From the NCBI GenBank assembly GCA_024195585.1, contig SWBL01000316.1, forward strand, positions 1-60,469: a DNA stretch of 60,469 nt, written 5' to 3'. Positions 45,017 through 56,447 of this stretch are shown piece after piece; the stretch's first letter is position 1; each line of letters opens with the position of its first letter. The DNA is from Aureobasidium sp. EXF-3400. Its lineage: Eukaryota; Ascomycota; Dothideomycetes; Dothideales; Saccotheciaceae. The translations under genes were made by a program, and so were the position numbers. Below the pieces are notes generated by a model. That model saw nothing but the letters and a program-made list of their open reading frames with translations. It did no database searches and had not been told where the DNA came from.

Positions 45017-45987
45017 TGGACATGATCAGATTATAATGCTATAGCCATCAGTTCACAAATCCAGGCTCGTACTTGCCTTACATTGTGTTTGTACTCCTCT
45101 CCACCGTTCCTTCTCTTGCTCCGAGATTCTTTCATAGGGCTGGTAGTAAACTGCCGCGCTCCCATAGTTTGTGGTCTGTTATAGATACATAATCTCTTTC
45201 AGCAAAGTTGCCATTATCTGGACCAGTTTGTTAGAAGTATAACAAAGCAAAACAACAAAACTCCGTCTCCAGCCAGGGGTTTGCTTCCTCCAACTGTGTT
45301 TGGGTTCTGGTGCAGTGCCTCCGTACCTCCGTATCACCTACAAGCAAGACCGAGCGAGTAGAGACAAGTGATTACGACGATGACCCGGTCTTCGAACATA
45401 CATGTGGGTGTCGTGTGTCCCGTCTTTCTCGAAAGCTTAGTTGCAACACATTGTCTGATGTCTTCCTCCATGACTGCCATGAAGACTCGCCAACATTCTT
45501 CTTCACAAATGGTCTTCTTGCCAGGTTTAAACCCATCGCTTTCGGTTGATGTGGTGTCAGATTGAGCTGTCATTGGTGGTAGACTGAGCAGTCTGAGGTA
45601 TGAGCTTCCTAGGAACTGTCTAATGATCCATTCCATCAATCACTCTTGTCCTGCCTCTCCATGCCTCATCGTACTCCCATTATAGCAAAGAGTAGAACAT
45701 GTACTATAAAAAGGCACAACAGTCTTCAGAAGCAAGACGTGTCCACAGAGAGCTAATGAGTTGTCGCTTCTCAGTGGTCACCGTCATGTTTTCTGTTACT
45801 ACTGTGCATTGTTATAAATGTACGCGTTCACTGTTTAGCACACGAGGTATGGCTTTTATGTTGCAAAGACCAGCCATAAAGATCTTGTTATCCGTTGCTG
45901 TGGCATAAGTCGGTGTATTGAAATGAAGCGAGAGAAGTTTTGTTTTATGTACAAGGGATTATTCTTACTTATCTACAAGTCGATCGA
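45017..45987. other. Long convergent intergenic stretch
   Basis: 970 bases between the facing stops of UTP25 and the PPR gene, longer than the other convergent gaps here (89-580 bases). Frames of 60-100 codons on both strands lack family signal. No tRNA or clear snoRNA recognised by eye. Confidence 0.45.
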
Positions 45988-48384
45988 TCATACACTCATT
46001 GCGCGCACGCCATTAGCAAGCTCATTCGTGCTGTCATCCCCAGCCTTGTCGTTCTCCTTCTGTGGCTGCGCTACTTCCTCTTGCGTCTGAGGTGCCTTCT
46101 GTTGTTGCAACTCATTCACTCCCACTTCTTGTGCATTCTTAGCAGCACTTTGCCAAATACTGCGATCCACAGCTCCAAGGTTGACTTTACCAAGATGTCG
46201 TTTCGTCACCTCGTCAGCCTCAAACTTTTCATCGCGCATGCGGATGAACGTTTCGACTGCCTCGTTAGCCTTGCCCAGTTTGGCATATCCACCCAGCAGC
46301 GAATTCCAAGTGACCTCGTTGGGCGTCTGCTTGCGCTCGCGCATATAGGTGAGCACCTGTTCTGCGAGTTCCATCTTGCCGTGTTTGGCAAAAGCGTGCA
46401 AAAAAATCGACCATGAGCGCACAGTGGGTTTGCTTTGGGAACGGGCATGTGAAAATGGTGTTTGCATGTCACGAATGACTTCGGCAGCGTGAGCGAGACC
46501 AGAGGTGTCTTGGGCAAAGGCCAGCAAGAACGCATTGGAGACGTAGTCTTTTTGCGTCAAGAAGACATAGGGACTGACGTTGTGTTCGGCGAGTTTGCGC
46601 CATCGTCGATATAAATCGTGTATATGGCTCATGTTTCTGCTCTGTGATTGAACAGTATGCCGGAGGTATGCTCCAATCATGATGCCCATAGCCGGCAAGG
46701 TGGGTTTCTTTCTGTTCGAGGACTTATTTGCGTACTTCTGGGGTAAGATTCCAAGGTTTATCAGATCAGACGTGTCGAAAAGCTGGCTGTAAGCCTCGGA
46801 TACTATGGAGAAAGCATTCTCGGGATCGATCTGAAAGTGGTGCAGATAGAGACAATGTATGATCTCAGTGGCCACAACATAAAGATTCCGTACTTCGACA
46901 TCTGCGATGGCTTGACGGATGGTGGTGTTGAGAGTTTCCGAATCCTCGATTGCAGTCTTACAACCCTTGAGCAGGATAGCATGAGTATACTCGTCGGCTT
47001 TGAGATCGTTATCGACAAGAGAGTGGTAGATACTGAAAGCTGTCTTGAGGTCGCCGGCTTCGACAGCGTTGAGCATAACAATGTTGCACAGCTGAACGTT
47101 AAGCTTGACACCAATGTCAGACAGGTTTTGGACCAACCGAAGACTAACGCGGAGGCCGTCAGGCTGATCAGCTGCCTTTCGAAGAATTGTAGCACAGCAA
47201 CTCTCGAATTGATTAGAGCTGACATCAGCCCCATCCGACACGGCGTCCAGAAGTGTGTCCAGAGCCTGGTCAAATCGCCCATGGTGAGCTAGATAGCTGG
47301 TAAAGTGTAGACGAGTATTCCAATGCAAGAGTGTTCCGCTAATGCTGATGTGTTCGAAGAGTTTCAAGACCTGATCCTGGGAGCAGAATTGCAGAAGTTT
47401 CCGGAAGGTATTGCCACTAATCTGGAGTGGTGAGGTGCCCGGGCGCTCCATGATAGTACAGGCAACCTGGACCAGATGATTGCGAGTATCGTCGGAGAGA
47501 GAGTTCTTGTGGTAATGGCCCACAATAAAGCTCAGAGCATCAGCTACGTACGCAGCAGGCATGTACGGAGAGACATGAGTGATCTGCAGTAGACGAAGAG
47601 CGTCATGGACAGAATTGGCCAATGTCCAGAGCAAAGCATGCATCCACTTCCTCCGCCATTGATCACCAAGCAACCGCGCCAACTCTTCCTGATCCTTGAA
47701 CTCTTTGGCATTAAGTATCTGTGTGGCCCACTTCTGCGAGCGGAAGTTGAGGTTTGGCGTTGTCCTTGGTGTAAAGTTGTGGTTGAGACGAGTGTCATGG
47801 CGGGCATTCAGTTTGGCAAAATGATGGCTCCAGTATAGTGAGTGGCCATCGGCAGAAAAGACCAGCTCCTCTGTCTTGTCGTCGGCGGGTTTATCTCGGG
47901 CCTTTCGTCTCACGGGTCTGCCCAGAGAGACGTATTTCATCCTCAGAGTAGAGGGCCGTTTGGCGGCAGTCCAGCGTGACTTGACAAGGGCCTGAGAGGT
48001 AGACCAGCGCTGGAAGAAAGCCTTCTGAACATCGGCACGGCTTAGTCTGCGCTTGCCCTCTGGGGTATTTGGCGCTGGCTTCTCGTCTTCCTCATGCTTC
48101 ATGTGCTCTTGGTGGTCATGGTTGGGATCTTCTTGCAGCGGAGCGATGGCGCTTTCGTACCATTGCTGGACGAGGAGACTACGAGCGCTCTCATGTTTGG
48201 GATGGGTCACACGGGGTTGCCTTGCATGCTCGCAGGAGGTGGTTGAGAAAGGCTTATTTTGAGGGTGGGAGGACTGCGGCAGCGATTTCGGCCAGGGCTG
48301 GAAGGCTCTCGGGGCGAGGAAGGGCAGGACGAGTTGTTCAGCTTCGGCCACAAGCTTGACGTGTCGGGCGGCGCATCGTGGCAT
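45988..48384 (-). CDS. Mitochondrial pentatricopeptide-repeat protein
   Basis: Single-exon 798-residue protein from ATG 48384. The head is basic with few acids and contains NKPFSTTSCEHARQ, a typical fungal mitochondrial cleavage region. Clear PPR helices lie at about residues 645-735 (RSWSIFLHAFAKHGKMELAE, TWNSLLGGYAKLGKANEAVE); weaker ones lie at 365-470 (LHFTSYLAHHGRFDQALDTL, LCNIVMLNAVEAGDLKTAFS). The last 60 residues are Gln/Glu-rich. Fungal PPR proteins bind mitochondrial transcripts and control their stability, processing or translation; which RNA is recognised cannot be told. It is head-to-head with the Cwf18 gene, 227 bases between starts. Confidence 0.85.
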   Translation of the reverse strand: MPRCAARHVKLVAEAEQLVLPFLAPRAFQPWPKSLPQSSHPQNKPFSTTSCEHARQPRVTHPKHESARSLLVQQWYESAIAPLQEDPNHDHQEHMKHEEDEKPAPNTPEGKRRLSRADVQKAFFQRWSTSQALVKSRWTAAKRPSTLRMKYVSLGRPVRRKARDKPADDKTEELVFSADGHSLYWSHHFAKLNARHDTRLNHNFTPRTTPNLNFRSQKWATQILNAKEFKDQEELARLLGDQWRRKWMHALLWTLANSVHDALRLLQITHVSPYMPAAYVADALSFIVGHYHKNSLSDDTRNHLVQVACTIMERPGTSPLQISGNTFRKLLQFCSQDQVLKLFEHISISGTLLHWNTRLHFTSYLAHHGRFDQALDTLLDAVSDGADVSSNQFESCCATILRKAADQPDGLRVSLRLVQNLSDIGVKLNVQLCNIVMLNAVEAGDLKTAFSIYHSLVDNDLKADEYTHAILLKGCKTAIEDSETLNTTIRQAIADVEVRNLYVVATEIIHCLYLHHFQIDPENAFSIVSEAYSQLFDTSDLINLGILPQKYANKSSNRKKPTLPAMGIMIGAYLRHTVQSQSRNMSHIHDLYRRWRKLAEHNVSPYVFLTQKDYVSNAFLLAFAQDTSGLAHAAEVIRDMQTPFSHARSQSKPTVRSWSIFLHAFAKHGKMELAEQVLTYMRERKQTPNEVTWNSLLGGYAKLGKANEAVETFIRMRDEKFEADEVTKRHLGKVNLGAVDRSIWQSAAKNAQEVGVNELQQQKAPQTQEEVAQPQKENDKAGDDSTNELANGVRAMSV

Positions 48385-48611
48385 AGGCGGGCATCGACAG
48401 GGCACAAGGAGGTCGTGGATACAAGAAAGTCGGACATGCGTCTCGATGACTTTCTGGATGGCACATCCCCGACTTTCTCATTGTGTTTGATCTGTTTGCT
48501 TCTCCACCACCGAGCAGCTACCAACTTTGCGACGAGTCCATCTACTTGCAACATCACTACACCCCGCCCTCTCTCTTTCAGCACAGGAACCGCTCTTCGG
48601 ACCTAGCCATC

Positions 48612-49232
48612 ATGTCTGGCAATCTCTCAAGCGCTGCCGAGGACCGCAAAGCTCGTCTGGCCGCCCTCAAATCTCTCAAGCGCAAACAGCCCTCGGAACC
48701 CACAGAAACAGACGACAACACCCCCACAGAACAAGATCCTTCCCCAGAACACCTTCAAGACGTCTCTTCCATACTCCTTTCAGGCCGCAATTACGATGCC
48801 ACAACCCGCGCCCCAAAACTCGGTTTCGAAAATGACCCTTCGGCTCAAGAGCACACTCTAGAGAGAAAGGCACAAGAGCTTGCCGAAGCAACAAAGAAGC
48901 AAGCAGAGCAGGAGGCTCAACAAGACAAACCCTTGGATCTGTTCAAGCTACAACCCAAAAAGCCAAACTGGGATCTGAAGCGCGACCTGGACCGCAAGCT
49001 GGACATCTTGAACGTGCGCACCGACAATGCCATTGCAAAATTGGTCAGGCAGAGGATAGCTGCTACCCAGGCTGAGAAGAGAAAAGCTACTGGTGTGACA
49101 AACGATGAGGGTGAAGCTGTCGGTATGGAAGGCGCAGAGCTGCTCGAAGCTACCAATCTAAGAGAAAGGGAGGACGAGGAGGAGGCTAGAAGGGAGGACG
49201 AAGCTCAAGCTGATCTTTTGGATGGCAGCTGA
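48612..49232 (+). CDS. cwf18: Spliceosome-associated protein Cwf18 (CCDC12 family)
   Basis: Single-exon 206-residue protein. It starts with the family's helical head (EDRKARLAALKSLKRKQ) and has FENDPSAQEHTLERKAQELA, followed by the conserved core KPLDLFKLQPKKPNWDLKRD and LDRKLDILNVRTDNAIAKLV. This matches S. pombe Cwf18 and human CCDC12, components of the Prp19/NTC-associated spliceosome. The C-terminal third is acidic. No intron is present although neighbours have them. It lies divergent to the PPR gene and convergent to the SPX gene. Confidence 0.92.
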   Translation: MSGNLSSAAEDRKARLAALKSLKRKQPSEPTETDDNTPTEQDPSPEHLQDVSSILLSGRNYDATTRAPKLGFENDPSAQEHTLERKAQELAEATKKQAEQEAQQDKPLDLFKLQPKKPNWDLKRDLDRKLDILNVRTDNAIAKLVRQRIAATQAEKRKATGVTNDEGEAVGMEGAELLEATNLREREDEEEARREDEAQADLLDGS

Positions 49233-49705
49233 GCTCTTGCCGTTTCACACGACAACTTTACACGGCTCTGCCTCTCTCCCCATGGCCTTTGTCTGGCGCC
49301 AAATCTCTCACGACGGCTTCATCATCTTCCATTCTGCATTTGCGAAGACACACTTCGTTGCCATGATACACTTGCCATAAAGACGCCCGGCTAGTGCACT
49401 GCTACTCTGTTTGGCAGTGGCCTATTTGATACACGGTTGTTAATCCTTCGAATAAATACAGAGAACAATCGAGTCATCCCTCCTTCATCGTGCGCCTGAA
49501 TATCATGAAGCCCAAAAGCAAAACTCCAGTGAAAGCGGTGGTGGTATCCTAAAAGCTAAAGCAAAGAGAGCAATCCGCCCATAACGATAAGAAAGAAAGC
49601 AATTTACAGGCTAAGGTAAGAAAATGAAGAAGTAAAAGGAAAAAAGAAATAATCATCCGGGAGTAAGATGGTCATGGTAGTGGAAAGCAGTGGTGGTGCG
49701 CACAC
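49233..49705. other. Convergent 3' regions of Cwf18 and SPX genes
   Basis: 473 bases between facing stops. AATAAA at 49451-49456 could serve polyadenylation of the plus-strand transcript. No gene seen. Confidence 0.45.
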
Positions 49706-52313
49706 TTAACCAAAGGCCCAGACAAGCAGAATACTTGCTGCTGCGACATCGACGACCAGAACGCCAATAACCAATGTAGCAATAGGCCAGCGAGGTTTCT
49801 GTCTGCCAAACACTGCTCCGACACCCGACACGGCGAAGGCCAGACTTGAAGCAACTGCCAACACAACACCAGCATCGACTTCAGACGCTAGCTTTCTTTT
49901 GCCAGTAGCCACTAGTATGTAGCCAATGCAGAGCAAGAGCATGGAAGCCACCAAACATGCTGCTGCCAGTTGTGCAACCCAGTCAGATTGCTGATGGTAT
50001 GCTTCAGGGTTGTATCCAGCAACCTGGTTTGTTGGTTGGCTCAATGTTCCGTATGAGCGCTGCTGAGTACGTTTGGGAACGTGGGCTTCTTCATCTGAGG
50101 AACTGACCGATCCCTCTGTCATGCCGTGCTCGTGAGTGCCATCATGACCGAGCAGAGACTCTTGGTCCGAAGGTTTCTTCTTAGACCAAAGACTGCGGAT
50201 GCGACGCCATGTCTTGGTGGCTGACGAAACTTCGTTGGGGTCGATGTACAAGACATAAGCGCCCTCATCCTCCGAACCAGAGGGATCATCGTATTCACTC
50301 CAGTACATTTGCTTTGGTAGGGCACTGCCAGCCCTGTCATAAGCCGACTTTCTCTTCTTACGAAACGCGCTGAGGGGCGGCGTCTCCAACTGATCAGGGA
50401 TCTTGACTCGGGGAGGCGATTGTTCCTCCACGGCGGTCAGATCACCACTAGGATCGCCTACAGATCCATTCGAGGTCGACATCTGAGGTGTAGTGGATTG
50501 AGAGCCATAATTGGAGTCGTGGTTGTACACCCTGCGTCTACTTGCTGCTGTAGGCACTTTGCGGATGTCTTTTTGCATCAGTGGTACCCAGAAAGGAGGA
50601 ACTACATTCTCAGGTTGACAACAGTACCACACTGAGTGGTACTCAAGCGAGAAGCCACGAACGCGCTCGACAAGATGACTCTGGTCTAGAAGCTTGATAA
50701 GGGTGCTATTGCGGAACCCCTCCTGTCTTACGCGAAGTACTGCAAAGGGGAAATCTGCACTCATAGACTGAGAGAACGTATCTTCGAGAGAATTTGTCAA
50801 AGACTCTGTTGTTCTCATACGAATGCCTTTGTCTAATGTGGCAAGAATGAATCCGCTCGAATCAGCAGCCGTCTCAGCAAAGCGAGACCTGTTGGATGCG
50901 ATGGTAGTAAGGGGTTTGATGGTTTTCTGCTGAGCGATCCAGGCACGCATGTTCTCAACAGCTTCGCGGCTTGTGTCTTGGGTGACAGAAGACTTGCGCA
51001 ATGATGTAGGCGAAGAAGGCTCCAGGATAGCGGGAACATTCTTGCGCTTGACCGAGATTTTTTTGATTTCTCGGTCGTTCACCTGGGCAGTAACAATAGC
51101 ATCGTCTGTTCTGGTCCACCTTGCATGGACAGCCGCCTCCTGGAGACGACTTCCTACAGTCTCCTCGCGCTGCTCAAAGGTAGAAGAGCTTTGGTGTGCA
51201 ATGAAACTTTCGAGATCGTCTGCAACGAGCACAGTAGTATCGGCTGCGATAGCATTACTATTTCTTCTACCCATTGAGGACGTGATACTGTTTTGACGAG
51301 ATAGCACAGGCGAAACTGTTGCCGGGGGCAGCGCATGGGTAGGGAATGATCGGGCGTGTTGCAAGATTAGAATCTGAAGTTCAACAATGTTGTCCGGATG
51401 TACCCAGTAGACAGCGTTCGTGCCGTTGCGACCAAGAGGTGATGTGGAGAAGTAGGAGTCAAACTCGACAGATGAGCTCGACTCTATGATGGATCGAATT
51501 TGTGCAGAGTTATCTTGGGTATCAGGATCGACTGAGAATCTGTCTGGTGCTCCGTTGATACGTTCGTGGTACAATGTCCTCAATGCCGATAGTGTATCTT
51601 TATATTCAGTATACAAAGGGTCCATGTCGATCTTGGTAAAGCTGGAGGGATCGCCGAGGACATGTCGGTTGAATTCGGTGTCGAGGTCTGTAGAGCCGGT
51701 CCACTTCTTGTGTTTCTTTAGGAGCTTACGGAAGGCAGTCTGTTGGGTTTTTGAGAAGCGCGAAAGACATTGTAGTTCATCACCAGCCCTGCCATGTATG
51801 TCAGTACTGCCCGGGCCTGCGGATGCGGTTAAATAAGCTCACTTGAGGATGTCGGCCTCGAGGCGACCATATTTTTCGAGACGCTTGGCGGGTATGCGGC
51901 CATTGACGGCGGGTTTTGAAGCGAGTAATGTGGTCTGTTTGCGAAGGTGGTCTGTTGATGTCAATGGACGTTGTCATGGCTAGGTGCTGATTGTGTTGAG
52001 GATAAGCACTCACCCAGCCGCCTCTCGATCTCACCCGTCTTGCTCCTCACGAACAAGGTGATTCTCTGATGCTGTTGCTGAAGAATGGCGTAGAGGTTGT
52101 CTTCGAGATCTTTCCCCCTCGCATCACCGGCACCCGGGATAGAAATGCTGTTGCCGTTCCCCGCGGTTGTGTTCTCCTTGATGTAGTGCTTCACGTCGTC
52201 ATAGTCAATGTTGTCTGGCTGGTCAGTTAAGTCGAGATGCGACTAGACGAGAGATGCTCACGATGCGCCCATGCGGGGATGGAATTCTGGCGAAGAGTTG
52301 CGCCATACTTCAT
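49706..52313 (-). CDS. VTC5: SPX-domain vacuolar transporter chaperone, Vtc5-like
   Basis: Four exons on minus: 52313-52262, 52214-52014, 51951-51843, 51788-49706 (introns of 47, 62 and 54 nt), giving 814 residues. The N-terminus MKYGATLRQNSIPAWAHHNI is an SPX start; KHYIKE, RRLDHLRKQTTLLASKP, LEKYGRLEADILKAGDELQ and LLKKHKKWTG continue it, including the lysine-rich helix that binds inositol pyrophosphates. The middle (FDSYFSTSPLGRNGTNAVYW onward) matches the degenerate core of Vtc5 (yeast YDR089W) rather than catalytic Vtc4. Three hydrophobic segments at the C-terminus (QLAAACLVASMLLLCIGYIL, GVVLAVASSLAFAVSGVGAV, LVIGVLVVDVAAASILLVWA) anchor it in the vacuole membrane. Vtc5 enhances polyphosphate synthesis by the VTC complex in response to phosphate status. 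Confidence 0.88.
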
Positions 52314-54605
52314 GATGTTGATGATGGGGTTATGATGGTGTTGATGCCGACGGGGTAAAAGTCCGGGAGATTGTCAATCTTTTGAGAGATGCGGAGAAAA
52401 AGCAGGCAGTAAAGAGACAAAGTACTCGAGTAATGTTGTAATGTTGACTTCACAATCGGTCACGAAAGGGCAACTGTTGGAGAGAAAGGCGCAACGGCGG
52501 GACAATGGTTGGCTTTTGAGGACGGATGAATGCGAGCAGAGACTCGGGAGCTTGGATATGTTTGAGAATGAGAGGGATTGCTTTTGGCAGGGTCTGGCAA
52601 CGATGATGCGAGCGACACCTCGCAACGAGTCCATTGGCTCGCAGGCCATCAAAACGCTGCACTCGAACCTTCACGTTTCTTGATCCGCCGAACGGGCCGC
52701 CACATTGCTCCACAGCGTCCCTCAATGGCAACCAGGCACACGACCACTTCGTTGCCGGGTCCCCAATATTAAGAGCCTAGCACCATCCTGCACCACCATC
52801 GGTCAGAGATTTCAACTTGCTGTCGCTCCACCGCCCGCTGTCCATCTCGTACTGTGCAAAACAAGGCTCGTGCTGTGGGATTAGGGCGTCGCCGAACCGA
52901 TCGAGCTGTATCGTCTGTTGAACCGCCTGTTCGAGCTAGAAACAGAAACCTGCTGCCCAAAGCCAAAACGAACTCCAATACAAACCGAAATAATATCCAA
53001 TGTTGACCAGGATCTGCCTTATCTTTGGTCGCGTGCCATGAACATACATTTTATAAATTATAGCAGGCTTACTCGGCTATCCTACAGCATGCATGTAGTA
53101 CGGGTAGACGCATCATGCGCTACTACAGCTTCTTATGCATAGAAGGCTAACCAGGATGCTCGCTGCTTTTGCCAGGATTGTCTCCTCCCAATATACCCAG
53201 AGTAATCGGATTGCATGCAAGGTGACATTCTCGATATTGCATCTCGGCTTTTTGCACTCAGAATGCTCAGAGTCAGAAAGATGAACGAACGGTTCAATTC
53301 ATGACTATGCTAGAGACAGGCTCAACCAAAGTCAAGGTTTTCCAAACGACCCGAACCCTCGGGACGAGTCTCGACGATGCCCTCGAGGAACGTGGCTTGC
53401 CGCGCGCATGTGAAAGGACGGCCACGATCGCCCGAGCAGCACGACTGCAGGAAGCCCTGAGCCGGTAACGAACAAAATCGCTGCTTCGAGTCAGTCTTCA
53501 TATCAAAAGAGGCGCAGACTGTATGTCGCCAGTATACAAAAGGTCGTTGTATCCCCCATTCTCAAGTCTCCCCGCATGGTTCAAACCTCCAAAAACCACA
53601 GACCCTTGCTTGTCCTTGCTTGTCGCCCTCGGTTCACTCGGCTAATCTGCTGTCGTGGAGCAAGTTAGGTGCGCTACGACACATCCCCCATACCATTCGA
53701 GCAAAAGATGTGTCAGCTCAATTCACCGGTCGGACCTGGAGTTACTGGACACAACAAGGCCAGCTTTTGATGCAACATTGTTCTACGATGCTCGGCAGAA
53801 AACCCATACATCATACTGGAATCTCGATCAGACCTGAGATCGGTTTCGCTCTAGAACAAGGAACAACGACAGCGCAGTCCAGGAACCCCCGTTCTCGCCC
53901 GATCTCTTGAGCAGTGTGCAGATACGTACGCACCGTATCAATCACCTATGACAGACTTCTATGACAGCTCACAGCTGCCTCGATCTCGGGCCAGTATGCG
54001 GATGTATCTTCGGGGCTGATCACATAGACCAAGAGTTGCCAGCAACCAAGGAGAAGACGTTTTGAACGCACGTGCAAGCATCTAGGTACGTCGTGTGCCC
54101 ACTTACCACAAAATCTATGTAAGGGTCTCTTATCAGCGGCCCCACTGTAGGCCGCCGGTGGCCTCGTGTGTCTGTTTGATCTAGAAAGTAGGCGGGTAAA
54201 TTCCGTGGTTCTTCATGGATCCGTTTTCTCATTGGTCTCGTTGCAATTAATATGCTATGTAGCCAGAAGAGGTCACCAAAAAGGTCGCTAAACAATAAAA
54301 GGCCCCACCGGCTAGATCTCCTAAAAGTGGAGGAGGCATTCGTACGATTCAGGCGACGATGATGCCAGTGAGACGTGATTCGACATGGCTTCGTATATGC
54401 GCTAGGGCGTGCGTGGAGAACAAATGCTGCTCGTGCATTACATCTCGAGCCCTTCCCTTGCGGGTCACTGCTTCTGCCAGCTGGGGTGGTCGCTTGGCTG
54501 GGCCAAGGACGTGCTGCCTCAGAGCAAGGCCTTCCAAATTTATCCTCATCCAGAGTGATGGTCTGGTGGTGCTGTTGCGCTCGGTTGCTGGATAAAGATG
54601 GCTCT
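52314..54605. other. Gene-poor 2.3-kb stretch
   Basis: The largest gap in the right half. Frames stay below 100 codons, and none shows family signal or persuasive splice continuation. The first few hundred bases are presumably promoter of the SPX gene. A GGTTCAAACCTCC string at 53578-53590 resembles a tRNA B box but no tRNA can be built around it. No terminal repeats were recognised. Confidence 0.45.
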
Positions 54606-55567
54606 TCATCTATTCATCTGTGTTAGGGCCTTTCTCTTACTGAAAGGACTGAGGGACCTAGGGCGTTCTCCACCAGGCACATCCTTCATCTCACGGTCTT
54701 GATCTCGGTAGGTTTTGTAATCGGCCCGCTCCAGACCAGTATGCTGCCCCAACATTGCGTTGTTGTCGGCATTGTCGGGTCGTCGGACGGGTGTAAGACC
54801 ACGGCCGTCTTTGAGAGCATTCCTTTCGGAGGAAGCGGACCGCATCCGTCTTTCTGAATTTGCTGACCTGCCTCTTCTTCTTCCACGTTCAGAAGGACTT
54901 CTTGAATTTCTGCGCATGCGGGTATTGCGGCCATGAGTTTCATACGATTGCATGTGATCTTGTGACGAAGCAGAATTTGAAGGGCGCACACGCTTGTCTC
55001 CAGCACCTCCTGTGGCTGAGACCTCTCTCTCTTGCTTTGCGCCATGTCTGTATCTTGGTCTTTCGGGAGAAGGAGAGCGAGTCGAGATGGTCGAAACGGA
55101 AGCCGAAGAGAAGGATGCGGCAGAGCGTGAGCGCTTGCGTGACGATCTGTGGTCGTCCATGTTGTCTAGTGAGCGTTTGCGCGACCTTTCTTGGACGGGC
55201 TTATGGATTGTGCTTGACTCTCTACAACAAGTCAGAAAGGCATGGTGGTATCAAGGCAGGGGTTGGCATACTCGTGCTCTGTCACGGTAGGAGTTGGCGC
55301 AATGTTGGCGAGTTTCGGCTTGAGTTTGGGGTTGAGAAGTTGTTGACTGCGACTGGGACGAGAGATGTATGGTCGTTCTTGAGCTTGCGCTTTACATTCG
55401 TAGCTGTAATGGCCTGCGCGTATGTTAGACATGGCAGTGGTACTTATGCGCCAAACGCAGAGCATGCGCGTACCCTTCTGGAGACATTTCTGGCATGTTG
55501 TATTTGCAGACGCTCTGTTGTTTGATGATGCGCCTCCGACAAATGCAGATTTGCCGTAACGATTCAT
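54606..55567 (-). CDS. CCHC zinc-knuckle protein, ZCCHC10-like, with Arg/Ser-rich tail
   Basis: Three exons on minus: 55567-55474, 55413-55272, 55221-54606 (introns of 60 and 50 nt), giving 283 residues. A single zinc knuckle, CQKCLQKGHYSYECK, is assembled across the first intron at residues 25-39 and followed by RPYISRPSRSQQLLNPKLKP, the arrangement of ZCCHC10 proteins. From about residue 80 the protein is Ser/Arg-rich with SP sites (SPSERGRRRGRSANSERRMR), like SR-type RNA-binding or splicing factors. The acceptor of the second intron was set at TTGTTGTAG because it alone keeps the downstream frame open through LDNMDDHRSS. A nuclear, RNA-related role is inferred. Confidence 0.8.
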
Positions 55568-56447
55568 ACTCCGAAAATGGATGGATGTCTATCGATGCTA
55601 GCGTAGCAGGGTACCAGAAGTGATGCGACGAACGCGAGGGACGTGGTGTTGGTGGGGCAGCAGTGAGAGAACAAACGCAGTCACAGTTCAAATGAGCGCA
55701 TGGAAGAAGCCAAGACAGGGTTGTGGTCAGGGTCGTGCTTGCCAACTTGGTCCAGGGCTTCCTCTTATCACCCTTGCCCTAATTATTGGACGCGCTAGAT
55801 TCTCAGTATTGGAGCAACACAAGGATCTTGTTTTGTTCTGGCATATGGATGCAAGCAGTATACCTGAGCAGAGCCTCAAAGAACATTCATTGAATGCAAA
55901 CAATTTTATGTCGATCAACAGCTTTCTGATTGTGGTGGCAGGGACGTGAGAGTGCTTGGCATATGCAGCATCTCCAAAACCAAACGGGGCTTTCGGCGCG
56001 GTCTTGGCTTGCGAGCGATTTGGAGTCTGTCGGGCTTGACGACAGCGCCCTTTCGAGCCCTCCCTCTTCACCGCACCACCTTCACAACGAGCGACGACAT
56101 CTCGATACTGCGCTCGCCGGCGCTGCTCTCGAACCGCCGCACTCGCTGTGCCATCCGCGCAGCCTTGACCGTTTGGACCCAGAATCAAGGCCTTCATCTT
56201 TGTCGTGTTCAGGAAAAAAAGCCGTGTCAAACAACCTTCCAACTCCATGTCGACCTACCACCATGCCAACATCCTTGCCTATTCTCTTGACTATTTTCCT
56301 TGAGCCTCCGGTTTCCTGAGATTTACTGCACAGAACAACGCCTTCTTTCCAAAATCTTTCTGTCCTCGGCACAAACGAAAGACAACCATCCACGACCACT
56401 TCGCGTCAATCCAATACTTCGACAGAGCTCGCACTATTTGGACAAAC
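55568..56447. other. Divergent promoter and CT-rich leader of the R3H gene
   Basis: 880 bases between head-to-head starts. From about 56040 the plus strand is pyrimidine-rich with runs typical of fungal leaders. Open frames (129 and 173 codons) overlap on opposite strands and have no family signal. Confidence 0.45.

Noticed and set aside
53578..53590. tRNA-like B box (GGTTCAAACCTCC)
   Set aside because: No matching acceptor stem, D-arm or anticodon arm can be drawn upstream.
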